Source of the DNA: Chloroflexota bacterium
GTDB lineage: Bacteria; Chloroflexota; Dormibacteria; Dormibacterales; Dormibacteraceae
NCBI GenBank assembly: GCA_005880175.1
Contig: VBJR01000007.1
Span: 1-26,247, forward strand
Direction: 5' to 3'
Length of the DNA stretch: 26,247 nucleotides
The translations under genes and the position numbers were made by a program. Of the stretch, positions 8,184 through 15,316 are shown one piece after another (the stretch's first letter is position 1; each line of letters opens with the position of its first letter). The notes beneath the pieces were generated by a model. That model was not told where the DNA came from and did no database searches. It saw only the letters and a program-made list of their open reading frames with translations.

Positions 8184-8948
8184 TCAACGCAGCACACGGT
8201 CCAGGAACCGCCGTGTGCGTTCCTCTCGCGGGCTGCCCAGCACGTCCGCCGGGACGCCCTCCTCCACGACCACGCCGTCCGCGATGAAGGCCAGCCGGTC
8301 GCCGACCTCGCGCGCGAACCCCATCTCGTGGGTGACCACGAGCATGGTCATGCCCGAGCCGGCGAGATCGCGCATGACGTCCAGGACCTCGGCGACCAGC
8401 TCCGGGTCGAGGGCCGAGGTGACCTCGTCGAAGAGCATCACCTCGGGCTCCATCATCAGCGCCCGGGCAATCGCGACCCGCTGCTGCTGACCGCCCGAGA
8501 GCTGGTGCGGGCGGCGGGTCTCCCTCCCGGCGAGGCCGACGCGCCTGAGCAGCTCGGACGCCCGCGCCTCGGCCTCCGAACGGCGCATGCGCAGCACCCG
8601 CCTGGGGGCCAGCGTCAGGTTGCCCAGGACGTCCAGGTGTGGAAACAGGTTGAACTGCTGGAAGACCATCCCGACCCGCCTGCGCACCCGGTCCAGGTCG
8701 CCGTCTTCGAGGCTGACACCGCCAACGCGGACGCTCCCGGAGGTGGCCTTCTCGAGCCCGTTCACGCACCGGAGGAGCGTCGTCTTGCCGCCGCCGCTGG
8801 GCCCGATGATGACCGACACCTCCCCGGCGCTCACCCAGAGGTCCACTCCTCGCAGCACCTCGACGTCGCCGAAGCGCTTGCGCAGGTCGCGGATCTCGAC
8901 CATCGGCCGCGCCACGTCGACCTCGCCTCGCCCCACCGCGCTGACCAT
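8184..8948 (-). CDS. Polar amino acid ABC transporter ATP-binding protein (GlnQ-like)
   Basis: This is a 254-aa ABC ATPase with all diagnostic motifs: Walker [16 protein letters not shown]-loop [11 protein letters not shown], signature [15 protein letters not shown], Walker [15 protein letters not shown] and H-switch [10 protein letters not shown]. The 'FQQFNLFPH' and '[10 protein letters not shown]' wording is typical of GlnQ/HisP amino acid importers. The first ATG is at 8948, 9 bp after the GlnH-like gene stop. GTG 8915 (with GAGGT upstream) or ATG 8903 are alternatives that would start closer to the conserved [12 protein letters not shown]. It energises the adjacent importer. Confidence 0.93.
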   Translation of the reverse strand: MVSAVGRGEVDVARPMVEIRDLRKRFGDVEVLRGVDLWVSAGEVSVIIGPSGGGKTTLLRCVNGLEKATSGSVRVGGVSLEDGDLDRVRRRVGMVFQQFNLFPHLDVLGNLTLAPRRVLRMRRSEAEARASELLRRVGLAGRETRRPHQLSGGQQQRVAIARALMMEPEVMLFDEVTSALDPELVAEVLDVMRDLAGSGMTMLVVTHEMGFAREVGDRLAFIADGVVVEEGVPADVLGSPREERTRRFLDRVLR

Positions 8949-8957
8949 TCTGTGCGA

Positions 8958-9932
8958 TCAGTCCCGGTAGCGGGCCGGTGGCGGCCCGGCATCTGGCCCG
9001 ATGCGGCTCAGCCAGTGGTTGTAGATGGCCGACCAGGCGCCGTCGCTGCGCATCTGCTCCAGCACCGCGTTCACGAAGCGCACGAAGTCGGGGTGCGACT
9101 GCGCGATCCCGAGCCCGTACGGCTCGACCGTGAACCTGGGGCCGACAACCACCATGGACGGGTCCTGCACGGCCAGGCCCAGGAGCACGGACTCGTCGTT
9201 GACGGCCGCGTCCACCGTGCCCAGCTCCAGCAGGACGAGGCAGTCGGTCTGGTCGGCGACCACGACCGGGATGGGCTTCCTCGACGCCCTGCTGCTCAGG
9301 CCGTCGAGCGCCGTGGTGCCCGCGGGCACGCAGATTCGCTTCCCACCGAGATCTCCTGGCCCGGAGATCGGCGATCCCCGAGGCACGAGCACTCGCTGGC
9401 CCGAGACGTAGTACACGGACGAGAAGTCGATCTGCCGCCAGCGCACGCAGTTGACGGTGAACGTGCGCCCGACGATGTCCACCGTTCCCGCCTGGAGGGC
9501 CGGGATGCGCTGGGCCGGGGTGATCACTCGGAACTCGATGCGGTCGGGATCGCCGAAGAGCGCCTTCGCCACCTGGCGCAGGATGTCGATGTCGAAGCCC
9601 TCGATCCGGTCGGTGGTCGGGTTCACCGACCCGAACAGCAGCGTGTCCCTGGACACGCCCGCCACCAGCCGGCCGCGCTGGTAAATCGCCTGCATGAACG
9701 AGCCTGCCGGGAGCGCCCCCGGCGCGGGCGGCGGACCCTGGGGGCGCAGGCTGGCCGTGGGGTCGCCGCAGCTGGTGTCCGGGGCGGCTGCCGCGGGCGT
9801 GGACGGCGACGGGCTCGGCGCCGCACCATCGATCGCGGGCCTGACCAGCAGCGCCGGTGTGCCGCAGGCGGCGACTGCCAGCGTCAGCGCCGCGGCACCA
9901 GCGATGGCCCACCGGCCGCCGGCCGGGGTCAT
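8958..9932 (-). CDS. GlnH-like amino acid-binding lipoprotein (sensor type)
   Basis: This 324-aa protein has a signal peptide ending in lipobox VAAC (Cys23), a long Pro/Ser/Ala linker, and a family 3 binding domain. Landmarks are RGRLVAGVSRDTLLFG, IEGFDIDILRQVAKALFGD, RIPALQAGTVDIVGRTFTVN and VEPYGLGIAQSHPDFVRFVN. It differs from the neighbouring importer binding protein. Its ATG overlaps the stop of the GlnX-like gene (ATGA). In mycobacteria and corynebacteria a glnX-glnH pair senses extracellular Asp/Glu and signals to kinase PknG. The same pairing here suggests a sensing rather than, or in addition to, a transport role. It might also feed the importer immediately downstream. Confidence 0.86.
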   Translation of the reverse strand: MTPAGGRWAIAGAAALTLAVAACGTPALLVRPAIDGAAPSPSPSTPAAAAPDTSCGDPTASLRPQGPPPAPGALPAGSFMQAIYQRGRLVAGVSRDTLLFGSVNPTTDRIEGFDIDILRQVAKALFGDPDRIEFRVITPAQRIPALQAGTVDIVGRTFTVNCVRWRQIDFSSVYYVSGQRVLVPRGSPISGPGDLGGKRICVPAGTTALDGLSSRASRKPIPVVVADQTDCLVLLELGTVDAAVNDESVLLGLAVQDPSMVVVGPRFTVEPYGLGIAQSHPDFVRFVNAVLEQMRSDGAWSAIYNHWLSRIGPDAGPPPARYRD

Positions 9933-11308
9933 GCGGTGTACTCCGCGATTCGCGGCCGCACGCCGCCAACCACGAGCCAGACGGCCGAGCCGGAGAGGAA
10001 TGAGATGGCCAGGAGCAGCGCCGGTCCTGGCCTGGAGCGGCCGATCGCGTCGTCGAAGCGGCGCTGGAGAAGTCCGATCACGGCATCGAGGCTGCCCGCC
10101 AGGTCGCTGAACGCGGCCTCCAGATGCCCACCGCGGGCATCGAGGGCGAGCGCCACCGCGCCGTCGTAGTCCCCGGTCGCGGCCTTCGCCCGCACCGCAG
10201 CGTCGGCGTCCAGGAACACCTCGTACGCCGCCAGGACCGCCACCGTGGCGTCGCGCTCGCCCGGGAAGTCGGCGGCACGGATCTCGGCCGCGAGCATGCC
10301 GCCGAAGCTGACCCGGCCGAGCCGCGCCAGCCTGACGCTGTCCTGGCTCAGCCTGCCGGCCACGATCTCGCTCGTTTCCTTGTTGAACGCGCTGTCGAAG
10401 GCTGCCCCGTTGCCGCGGGCGACGAGCGACAGCCACTCGTTGCCGCTCGCGTCCGCGACCAGCGACCGCATCTGCCACATCGCGTAGAGGCGCGGGAACG
10501 CCTGGCGCTCGGCCATTGCCAGACCCTCGTAGCTGACGACCGACTGCAGGGCCAGCCAGCAGCCGAGGAACCCCAGCAGCGCCGTCGAGCCGAGCAGGCG
10601 CGCGTTCCACCTCCGCTTGAACCGCCGCTTGATGAACGCCTGCAGCGAGACGAGCAGCGCCAGCAGGGCGGCCGTCACGAGGCCGGATGCTGTCACGGTC
10701 ACCACGACCAGCCAGAGCGAGGAGTCCTCGACGGCGAGGTCGGCGGAGTTCATCCGGTCGAGGGAGTCGACCCTGGCGAGGATGCCGTCCCCCGGCTCGT
10801 GCATCAGCGTGGAGGCGCGCCGCAGGTACGCGGCGCCGACCGGGAAGTCCTGCCGGTTGTCGGTCCTCGCCGTCTGCACCAGCCCCTGGTATTCGGCGAC
10901 GAGCGCGATGATCGAGGCGAGCTGACGAGCGGCCGGCGCGCCATCCCCGTTGTGCTCGGCCGCGCGCTCCAGCTCGTCGCTGGCCGCCGTCACGTCGGAC
11001 TGGTACCGGCGCTCGGCGGTGCCGGTGCCACCGGTGAGGAAGGCGTCCGCCGCCTCGCGATCGGCATCCGCCAGCGTCGCGTGGATGCGCTGGGCGTCGA
11101 TCATCGCCGGCACGGTGGTGAGCCCGATACCGTCGATCACGTGGCCGGCAGTGAGGACGGCCGCCAGGCTGATCGCCCAGAGCACGACGATCCCGGCGAC
11201 GCTGACGGCGCTCCTCGCGCGCAGCTTGCCGGGGGTGGTGGACATCGCCCTTCGGATGGACCGCACGGCGAGGCGAGACGACGAGCTGCGGACGACGGCG
11301 GCAGTCAC
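9929..11308 (-). CDS. GlnX-like four-helix membrane sensor protein
   Basis: This is a 459-aa membrane protein with four predicted TM helices (about 35-57, 198-223, 239-259, 428-449). They enclose two large helical loops of about 140 and 165 residues. The first loop contains ATLADADREAADAFLTGG and the second NEWLSLVARGNGAAFDSAF, both like four-helix-bundle sensor domains. A basic cluster FIKRRFKRRWNAR between TM2 and TM3 is cytosolic by the positive-inside rule, so both loops face outward. Length, topology and the coupled GlnH-like lipoprotein match GlnX of the GlnX-GlnH-PknG system. The GTG start at 11308 overlaps the stop of the upstream small gene (GTGA). No kinase or methyl-accepting domain is present in the protein itself, so signalling must go through a partner. 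Confidence 0.78.
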   Translation of the reverse strand: MTAAVVRSSSSRLAVRSIRRAMSTTPGKLRARSAVSVAGIVVLWAISLAAVLTAGHVIDGIGLTTVPAMIDAQRIHATLADADREAADAFLTGGTGTAERRYQSDVTAASDELERAAEHNGDGAPAARQLASIIALVAEYQGLVQTARTDNRQDFPVGAAYLRRASTLMHEPGDGILARVDSLDRMNSADLAVEDSSLWLVVVTVTASGLVTAALLALLVSLQAFIKRRFKRRWNARLLGSTALLGFLGCWLALQSVVSYEGLAMAERQAFPRLYAMWQMRSLVADASGNEWLSLVARGNGAAFDSAFNKETSEIVAGRLSQDSVRLARLGRVSFGGMLAAEIRAADFPGERDATVAVLAAYEVFLDADAAVRAKAATGDYDGAVALALDARGGHLEAAFSDLAGSLDAVIGLLQRRFDDAIGRSRPGPALLLAISFLSGSAVWLVVGGVRPRIAEYTA

Positions 11309-11643
11309 GCGTCCTCCTTGGTGGTCGCGTCCCGCAGCGCCTCCTCCAACTCCCAGGCATGGCGTTCGTCAGGCGCCGCTCCAGGCGGCCCCTCCTCCGG
11401 CAACCGGTACATTCCCTTCAGACTCGGCAGCGTCATCTCGGTGACCGTGTCACCGCGGCGAACCAGGAAGGAATGGCCCTGCTCGTGCTCCCGCGCCAAC
11501 CACCAGTACACGCTCAGCGCGTCCCGGAACAGCTCGCTCGGCGTGACGTGCGTCGCGTTCGCGAGCTGCATCGCCACCCGGTGCCCACTCGGCGTGAACC
11601 TGACGGTGACGACGATGGGGGCCTCGTCGTTGGGCAGCGTCAT
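11305..11643 (-). CDS. Ribbon-helix-helix-like small protein
   Basis: This is a 112-aa protein. The N-terminal half, APIVVTVRFTPSGHRVAMQ then LANATHVTPSELFRDALSVY, has a beta strand followed by two helices, resembling CopG/ribbon-helix-helix DNA-binding folds. The C-terminal half is acidic and Pro-rich without recognised motifs. It overlaps both neighbours by 4 bp: the upstream 56-aa ORF and the downstream GlnX-like gene. It is therefore translationally coupled within the sensor operon. A transcriptional or adaptor role is plausible, but the fold assignment is tentative. Confidence 0.7.
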   Translation of the reverse strand: MTLPNDEAPIVVTVRFTPSGHRVAMQLANATHVTPSELFRDALSVYWWLAREHEQGHSFLVRRGDTVTEMTLPSLKGMYRLPEEGPPGAAPDERHAWELEEALRDATTKEDA

Positions 11644-11810
11644 CGGTCTGCCTCCGGTCGCGCGGTCAACTGGGGGCTTGCCTGCGTGGAAGCGCCGGGC
11701 CGCGCGCTCCTCTCGAGCTTCGCGTAGGCGTGTGAGCCTGGGTGCAGGCGCGACACCTCAAGCTCCTCCTCGCCGAGGTATTCGGGATGGTACGGACTGG
11801 GACTGGCCAT
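11640..11810 (-). CDS. Small hypothetical protein (56 aa)
   Basis: This short ORF begins MASPSPYHPEYLGEEELEVS and ends with a stop overlapping the start of the next gene (ATGA at 11643-11640). A GGGGAGG lies 9 nt before ATG 11810. The tight coupling, good ribosome-binding site and high GC3 support real translation. No domain is recognised. The N-terminal half is acidic and Tyr/Pro-rich, and the C-terminal half is likely disordered. Confidence 0.5.
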   Translation of the reverse strand: MASPSPYHPEYLGEEELEVSRLHPGSHAYAKLERSARPGASTQASPQLTARPEADR

Positions 11811-11884
11811 CAGGCGGCCTCCCCGGACGATGTCATGAGACGCAGGCCCGGCAGTCGTCGCGGCGTGGCCGTGCCGGCCGGCTG

Positions 11885-12079
11885 CTACGGCCGGTCGCGG
11901 AAGCCGTAGCGCGACCACTGCAGGAGCAGCAGCACCGCCGACACGACCAGCCCCAGCAGGACGAGCAGTACCCACAACGCGGTCAGCCAGGGCCTGACCA
12001 TCGGCCACAGCACCCTCCTGGCCCATGGTCCCGACTGGAAGATCAGCCAGTTGATCGCGCCGACGAGGCGATCCCGCAA
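11885..12079 (-). CDS. Small single-pass membrane protein (64 aa)
   Basis: TTG 12079 directly follows the TGA of the histidine kinase, with GGGAG about 10 nt upstream. The protein has an amphipathic Trp-rich start (NWLIFQSGPWARRVLWPMVR) and one long hydrophobic segment (about residues 33-55, LTALWVLLVLLGLVVSAVLL). It ends in QWSRYGFRDRP. It could tether the soluble histidine kinase to the membrane or to the GlnX-like protein. This is inference from adjacency only. Confidence 0.6.
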   Translation of the reverse strand: MRDRLVGAINWLIFQSGPWARRVLWPMVRPWLTALWVLLVLLGLVVSAVLLLLQWSRYGFRDRP

Positions 12080-12853
12080 TCACCTGCGGCTCCCGCCGAT
12101 GTCGCCGCTCCGCGGGAGCACGACGCAGAAGGTCGCGCCGTGGCCCGGCGCGCTCTCCAGCGTCACCCGGCCGCCGTGCCACTCGACGATCCGGCGCACG
12201 ATCCACAGGCCGAGCCCGAGCCCGCTCGACGCGCCCGCCCCCTGGTACCAGGGATCGAAGATGTGCGTGGCGTCGGCGGGCACGATCCCGGGACCGTCGT
12301 CGCTCACCGCGATCATCACCGCGTTTGCGCAGAGCTGGACCCCCACCTCGACCGTGGCCCCGGTCGGGCTGTGTCGAATGGCGTTGGCGATGAGGTTGAC
12401 CAGAGCGACGCGAAGGCGCTCGCCGTCCACCTCCGCCTCCACGTCAGGGCCCGTCTGAACGACGACGACCTGACGTGACCGCGCCTCGTGCTCCACGGCG
12501 GCGACAGCCGATGCAGCGACGGTGCCCAGTCGGGTGGGCCGGCAGCGGAGGCTCGCGCGGTCCTCCTGCATGGCCACGGCCGCCAGGCCGTCGACCAGCG
12601 CGCCCATCTCCTGCAGGGCGCCGGCCATGGCCGCCAACCCCTGCTGAGCCTGCGGCGACTCCGGCGACGGCCCGAGGCTGCCCTCCTGGATCATCGACAG
12701 GTAACCGCCGGCCACGCCGAGAGGCCGGCGCAGCTCGTGGAGGGTGAGTCTGAGCAGCACCGACTGTCGCTCCAGAAGCTCACGGACCGCCGTCGGCGTC
12801 AGGGACTCATGGTCGACGGCGGGAGATTGGAGTTGGAGGCACCCTGCCGTCAT
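12080..12853 (-). CDS. Soluble sensor histidine kinase (orphan)
   Basis: This 257-aa protein consists almost only of a kinase core. The H-box LRLTLHELRRPLGVAGGYLS has the phospho-accepting His at about residue 39. The ATPase domain has N-box LVNLIANAIRHSP, G1 VSDDGPGI, an F-box-like HIFDPWYQG, and G2 SGLGLGLWIVRRIVEWHGG. No TM segment or input domain is present, and no response regulator gene lies in the window. ATG 12853 has AAGGA about 9 nt upstream. It heads the run that continues into the GlnX/GlnH and ABC importer genes, so its input may come from that membrane sensor. Confidence 0.88.
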   Translation of the reverse strand: MTAGCLQLQSPAVDHESLTPTAVRELLERQSVLLRLTLHELRRPLGVAGGYLSMIQEGSLGPSPESPQAQQGLAAMAGALQEMGALVDGLAAVAMQEDRASLRCRPTRLGTVAASAVAAVEHEARSRQVVVVQTGPDVEAEVDGERLRVALVNLIANAIRHSPTGATVEVGVQLCANAVMIAVSDDGPGIVPADATHIFDPWYQGAGASSGLGLGLWIVRRIVEWHGGRVTLESAPGHGATFCVVLPRSGDIGGSRR

Positions 12854-12892
12854 CGGCAGCGTCCTTCATCAGTCAGATGGCGGCCGGAGGCG

Positions 12893-12920
12893 CGGGGGAC
12901 GGCCAACTGGCCGCCCCCCG
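12893..12920. repeat. Long GC-rich hairpin upstream of the histidine kinase operon
   Basis: A 13-bp stem with one mismatch and a 2-nt loop (core GGCCA-AC-TGGCC) lies about 40 bp upstream of the kinase start. No U-run follows on either strand, so a classical terminator is unlikely. It may be a 5' leader structure, a protein-binding palindrome or a cruciform. Confidence 0.5.
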
Positions 12921-13135
12921 CTGGGCAGGGAAAGGGTCGAGGAAGGGGAGAGCGGGCCATCCGTCCCGCCCTCCCCAAAGAAAGGAGGATCTGAGCGACC
13001 GGAAGAGACGCGGCCAGCGGCTCCCGGAGTCCTCTCACTCGACGGCGCCCACGAATGTCGCATGCACAGCAGTCTGCGACTCGAAATGTGGCTTACAGAG
13101 GCGTACAGCCGCTGTTCGGGCGACGAAGGCGGACT
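12921..13135. other. Intergenic stretch, nothing convincing
   Basis: This stretch lies between the hairpin and the Cys-rich ORF. It contains a purine-rich run (AGGGAAAGGGTCGAGGAAGG) and an AAAGAAAGGAGG that resembles a ribosome-binding site on the plus strand, but no sensible plus-strand gene follows. Promoters for the minus-strand kinase operon are expected here, though none could be assigned. Confidence 0.4.
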
Positions 13136-13326
13136 TCATTGCCACCTCTCCACGAGCGCGCCCCTCTGTACGGCCACTGCGCAAGTCGGGCACATGCGCG
13201 TCGTGAGCCCGTCGGGCTTCTCGCAAACTATGTACGGCTGGCCCGCAGGCACCTGGACTTGGCATATACGACTGTGCCCTTCGGCAGGGCAGCAGCACAT
13301 GCAGATCACTGTCTGCTCGGCTGTCA
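13136..13326 (-). CDS. Small Cys-rich protein, possible metal-binding
   Basis: This is a 63-aa ORF starting at ATG 13326 (a longer form could start at 13420). It has seven or so cysteines: a CMCCC cluster near the N-terminus (VICMCCCPAEGHSRIC), VCEKPDG in the middle, and RMCPTCAVAVQRG near the C-terminus. The spacing suggests a zinc-ribbon or other metal-binding mini-protein. It is transcribed divergently from the adjacent HTH regulator pseudogene. No clear ribosome-binding site is seen, so I keep moderate confidence. Confidence 0.5.
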
Positions 13327-13457
13327 TCGTCGTGAAGGTAGTCTGGCCCGTCCGATCGTCGGGTGTGGCGCTTCCACCGTCTACGCGCATCGCGACCAAA
13401 TCGAACCCCTCCCGTGCCAACCGGCAACCCCGCAGCGCGGGTCATCCCCAAGATGCA

Positions 13458-13470
13458 ACGGTTTCACCGT
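13458..13470. repeat. 13-bp inverted repeat in divergent region
   Basis: ACGGT-TTC-ACCGT, about 22 bp upstream of the larger palindrome, lies between the Cys-rich ORF and the HTH regulator. It is a possible second operator, but it is short enough to be chance. Confidence 0.25.
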
Positions 13471-13491
13471 AGCAATGGGCAACCGGCCGCA

Positions 13492-13512
13492 GCCCGTACA
13501 GTTTGTACGGGC
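13492..13512. promoter_or_regulatory. 21-bp palindromic operator candidate
   Basis: GCCCGTACA-GTT-TGTACGGGC is a perfect inverted repeat with 9-bp arms and a 3-bp centre. It overlaps the -35 hexamer of the promoter at 13503-13530. This is the position expected for a repressor site, most simply for the HTH regulator encoded just downstream. Confidence 0.6.
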
Positions 13513-13530
13513 ATCTCTTGTTGTTATGCT
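13503..13530 (+). promoter_or_regulatory. Promoter of the HTH regulator, leaderless start
   Basis: The -35 is TTGTAC (13503-13508), followed by a 16-bp spacer and -10 TATGCT (13525-13530). Transcription would begin near 13537, which is the A of the ATG of the ancestral reading frame. The mRNA is therefore predicted to be leaderless. There is no Shine-Dalgarno before this ATG, which fits. Confidence 0.55.
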
Positions 13531-13536
13531 GTGGGT

Positions 13537-14671
13537 ATGGGGGACATACCCATCGGCTCACCGGGATCAGTATCGACTACATTGGATTAATCGAGCGGGG
13601 CCTGCGTACGCCGTCCCAGCGATACCTCCACTTGATCGCCGAGGCATTGGGCGTGTCTGCCGACACCCTACGTGGTCAGGCGAGCTTCGAGCCGGGCGGC
13701 GTGGGCCACCCCGGCATCCCGGCCATCCAGGACGCCTTACTCGGGCTTGGCGAGCTGGCTGTGCCGATAGAGTTGTCGGAGATGCAGGCCCGCATCGACC
13801 TGGTGGGGGATGCATGGTTCGCCGCGACCGAGCGGAACTACGCGCGCACCGCCGAACTCCTCCCTGGTCTCATCCGGCAGGCCGAATGGCTGCGTGGTCG
13901 GTACACAACGCCACAAGAGGAAGATGATCGTCGTCGGGCGGCCGCGCTCATCTTCCACACGTACTACCTCGCGCGGCAATTCTCGCGCTCGGTTGGCTCG
14001 ATCGATGTCGCCGTCGCAACTCGCGAACGAATGTTAGCCGCGGCCGACGCCACCGACGATCCCAGCATCATTGCGACCTCGCAGTGGTCGTTGACGCTCC
14101 AACTACTGGCTGACGACTACCTTGACGCGGCCGACGAAGTCGGGCGGCGCAATCTACAGGTCCTGAGCTCGCGGGCCGAGACGATGCAGAACGGCCATGT
14201 GTTGCAGGGGATGCAGCACGCGGCGCTGAGCGTCGTAGCTGTACGTCGCGGGCACATCGCTGAGGCACGGCGACTTGTCGAGGAGGCTGACCGCATCGGT
14301 CAGCGCACCGGCAGTTCCAACTGGATCTGGTCAGCGTGGGGGCCGACGAACGTCGCGATCTACATGATCGAGATCGAAGCGGAGCATGGCAGTCCGGACC
14401 TCGGTATTCGCGTCGCCGATCGGCTTACTCCGGACATGGTTGCGGCCCTGCCCGTAACGGAGCGACGGGCTCGACTATCGACGATCCTGGCGTGGTTGTA
14501 CGAACAACTCGACCAGGACCCGGGCGTCATCATGCACTTGAAGCGGGCCCAGGCCGAAGCACCCGAGGAGTTCCGCCGCCTGAACTGAACGAACTGGCCG
14601 CGCGTGACGGAACTGCGCACCGCGCCACAGCCTCGGACCTTGAAGCGATCGCGCGGAGCGGGCACTGGTGA
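13537..14671 (+). pseudogene. HTH (XRE) regulator with TPR-like domain, disrupted at both ends
   Basis: The main open frame (13503-14588) has HTH helices 3-5 (GISIDYIGLIERGLRTPSQR, then LHLIAEALGVSADTLRG) and a C-terminal helical/TPR-like domain of about 270 aa. It lacks the first two HTH helices. The natural start is probably the leaderless ATG 13537, which encodes MGDIPIG, a start seen in actinomycete regulators of this kind. This frame runs out of phase with the rest, as if a non-multiple-of-three deletion removed the segment between IPIG and LTGISIDYI at about 13553-13556. At the 3' end the tandem TGAAC TGAAC (14581-14590) creates the TGA at 14586. Removing one copy would extend the protein through NELAARDGT and ATASDLEAIARSGHW to a stop at 14671, overlapping a GTG start. 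It is likely non-functional for DNA binding. Confidence 0.75.
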
Positions 14672-14942
14672 TCGCGGTCGACGAGTTCGCGGAGATAGTC
14701 TTCGAGCTCACCGGGCATGCCGGCCTGGCGCCAGCGGTATGTCGTCCGCATCGGCCGTCGTCGTCATCCGCGACTCGCCGGCCGGTTTCGTACGGTGCCT
14801 GTCGCGCGGCTCCGGCGGCCTTCTCGGGCCCGCGTCCGCTGATGCCGCTGCGTCCAGGTCCGGCCGGTCGGCGCCGTGGTGGCCGGCCGTAGCGTTCACC
14901 GCCGCGTCGGTCAACCAGTACGCGCGCGCCGGCCGTGGCTGC
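14669..14942 (+). other. Possible remnant of a gene coupled to the HTH regulator
   Basis: GTG 14669 would overlap the restored stop of the regulator (GTGA) and begins MIAVDEFAEIVFELTGHAG. After about 22 residues the frame loses protein-like character and becomes Arg/Pro/Ser-rich, suggesting a decayed or frame-disrupted short gene. No family is recognised. The opposite strand also has an open frame here (14530-14751), so coding direction is uncertain. Confidence 0.3.
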
Positions 14943-15185
14943 TCATGCTGGCCGGATACCAGGCCCGGCCCCCGCCATCCGGTCGGGACGCGACCTCTGG
15001 CTCAGCCGGCCCGCGCCCAAGACCAGTTCGCCGTCGCGCGGCTCGGCGCCCAGCGCGATGCGAGCGGTCATTTGTGCGCGTGCGTCCAAGCGGCGCAGGC
15101 ACTCCGGCCGATGGTCGCCGCGTGACCGCGATGAGAATGATGTCCTCGGCCGGGCCCTTGCGGGCCAGGGGCTCGAGGTCCGCCA
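14943..15185 (-). pseudogene. Unidentified decayed coding remnant
   Basis: On the minus strand ATG 15185 begins MADLEPLARKGPAEDIILIA with strong G/C third positions, then loses quality near 15120. Another frame takes up protein-like sequence: DHRPECLRRLDA, MTARIALGAEPRDGELVLGA. Together they look like one short conserved protein broken by a frameshift. I cannot name the family. The rest of 15186-15316 holds nothing convincing. It lies downstream of the immunity-like genes on the same strand. Confidence 0.35.
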
Positions 15186-15316
15186 TCGTGCCCGCGTCAA
15201 GCTTGCTCCTACGGCCCTCGATCGGCCGTTGCCGCCACCCGCTCTGCACTTCCCGGGGTAGCTGGGAGTCCTGGCCCAGGGGATGCGAGCTGACGGTCCA
15301 CGTCTCGCTCCGGCTC

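Noticed and set aside
8157..10169. 670-codon plus-strand open frame
   Set aside because: It is antisense to the ABC ATPase and GlnH-like genes, with no motif or ribosome-binding site.
9933..11360. Upstream extension of the GlnH-like frame to 800 aa
   Set aside because: This part overlaps the GlnX-like gene and has no protein-like character. The signal peptide at 9932 and ATGA overlap fix the start.
10124..12478. 784-codon plus-strand open frame
   Set aside because: It is antisense to the GlnX-like and kinase genes, with His/Arg/Gln-rich composition typical of shadow frames in GC-rich DNA.
12896..12917. Rho-independent terminator
   Set aside because: The stem is strong, but neither strand has a T-run after it, and the position is upstream of an operon instead of at its end.
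13503..13536. ATG-like start at 13503 for the HTH regulator
   Set aside because: It lies within the promoter and operator, upstream of the predicted transcription start, and encodes hydrophobic sequence unlike an HTH N-terminus.
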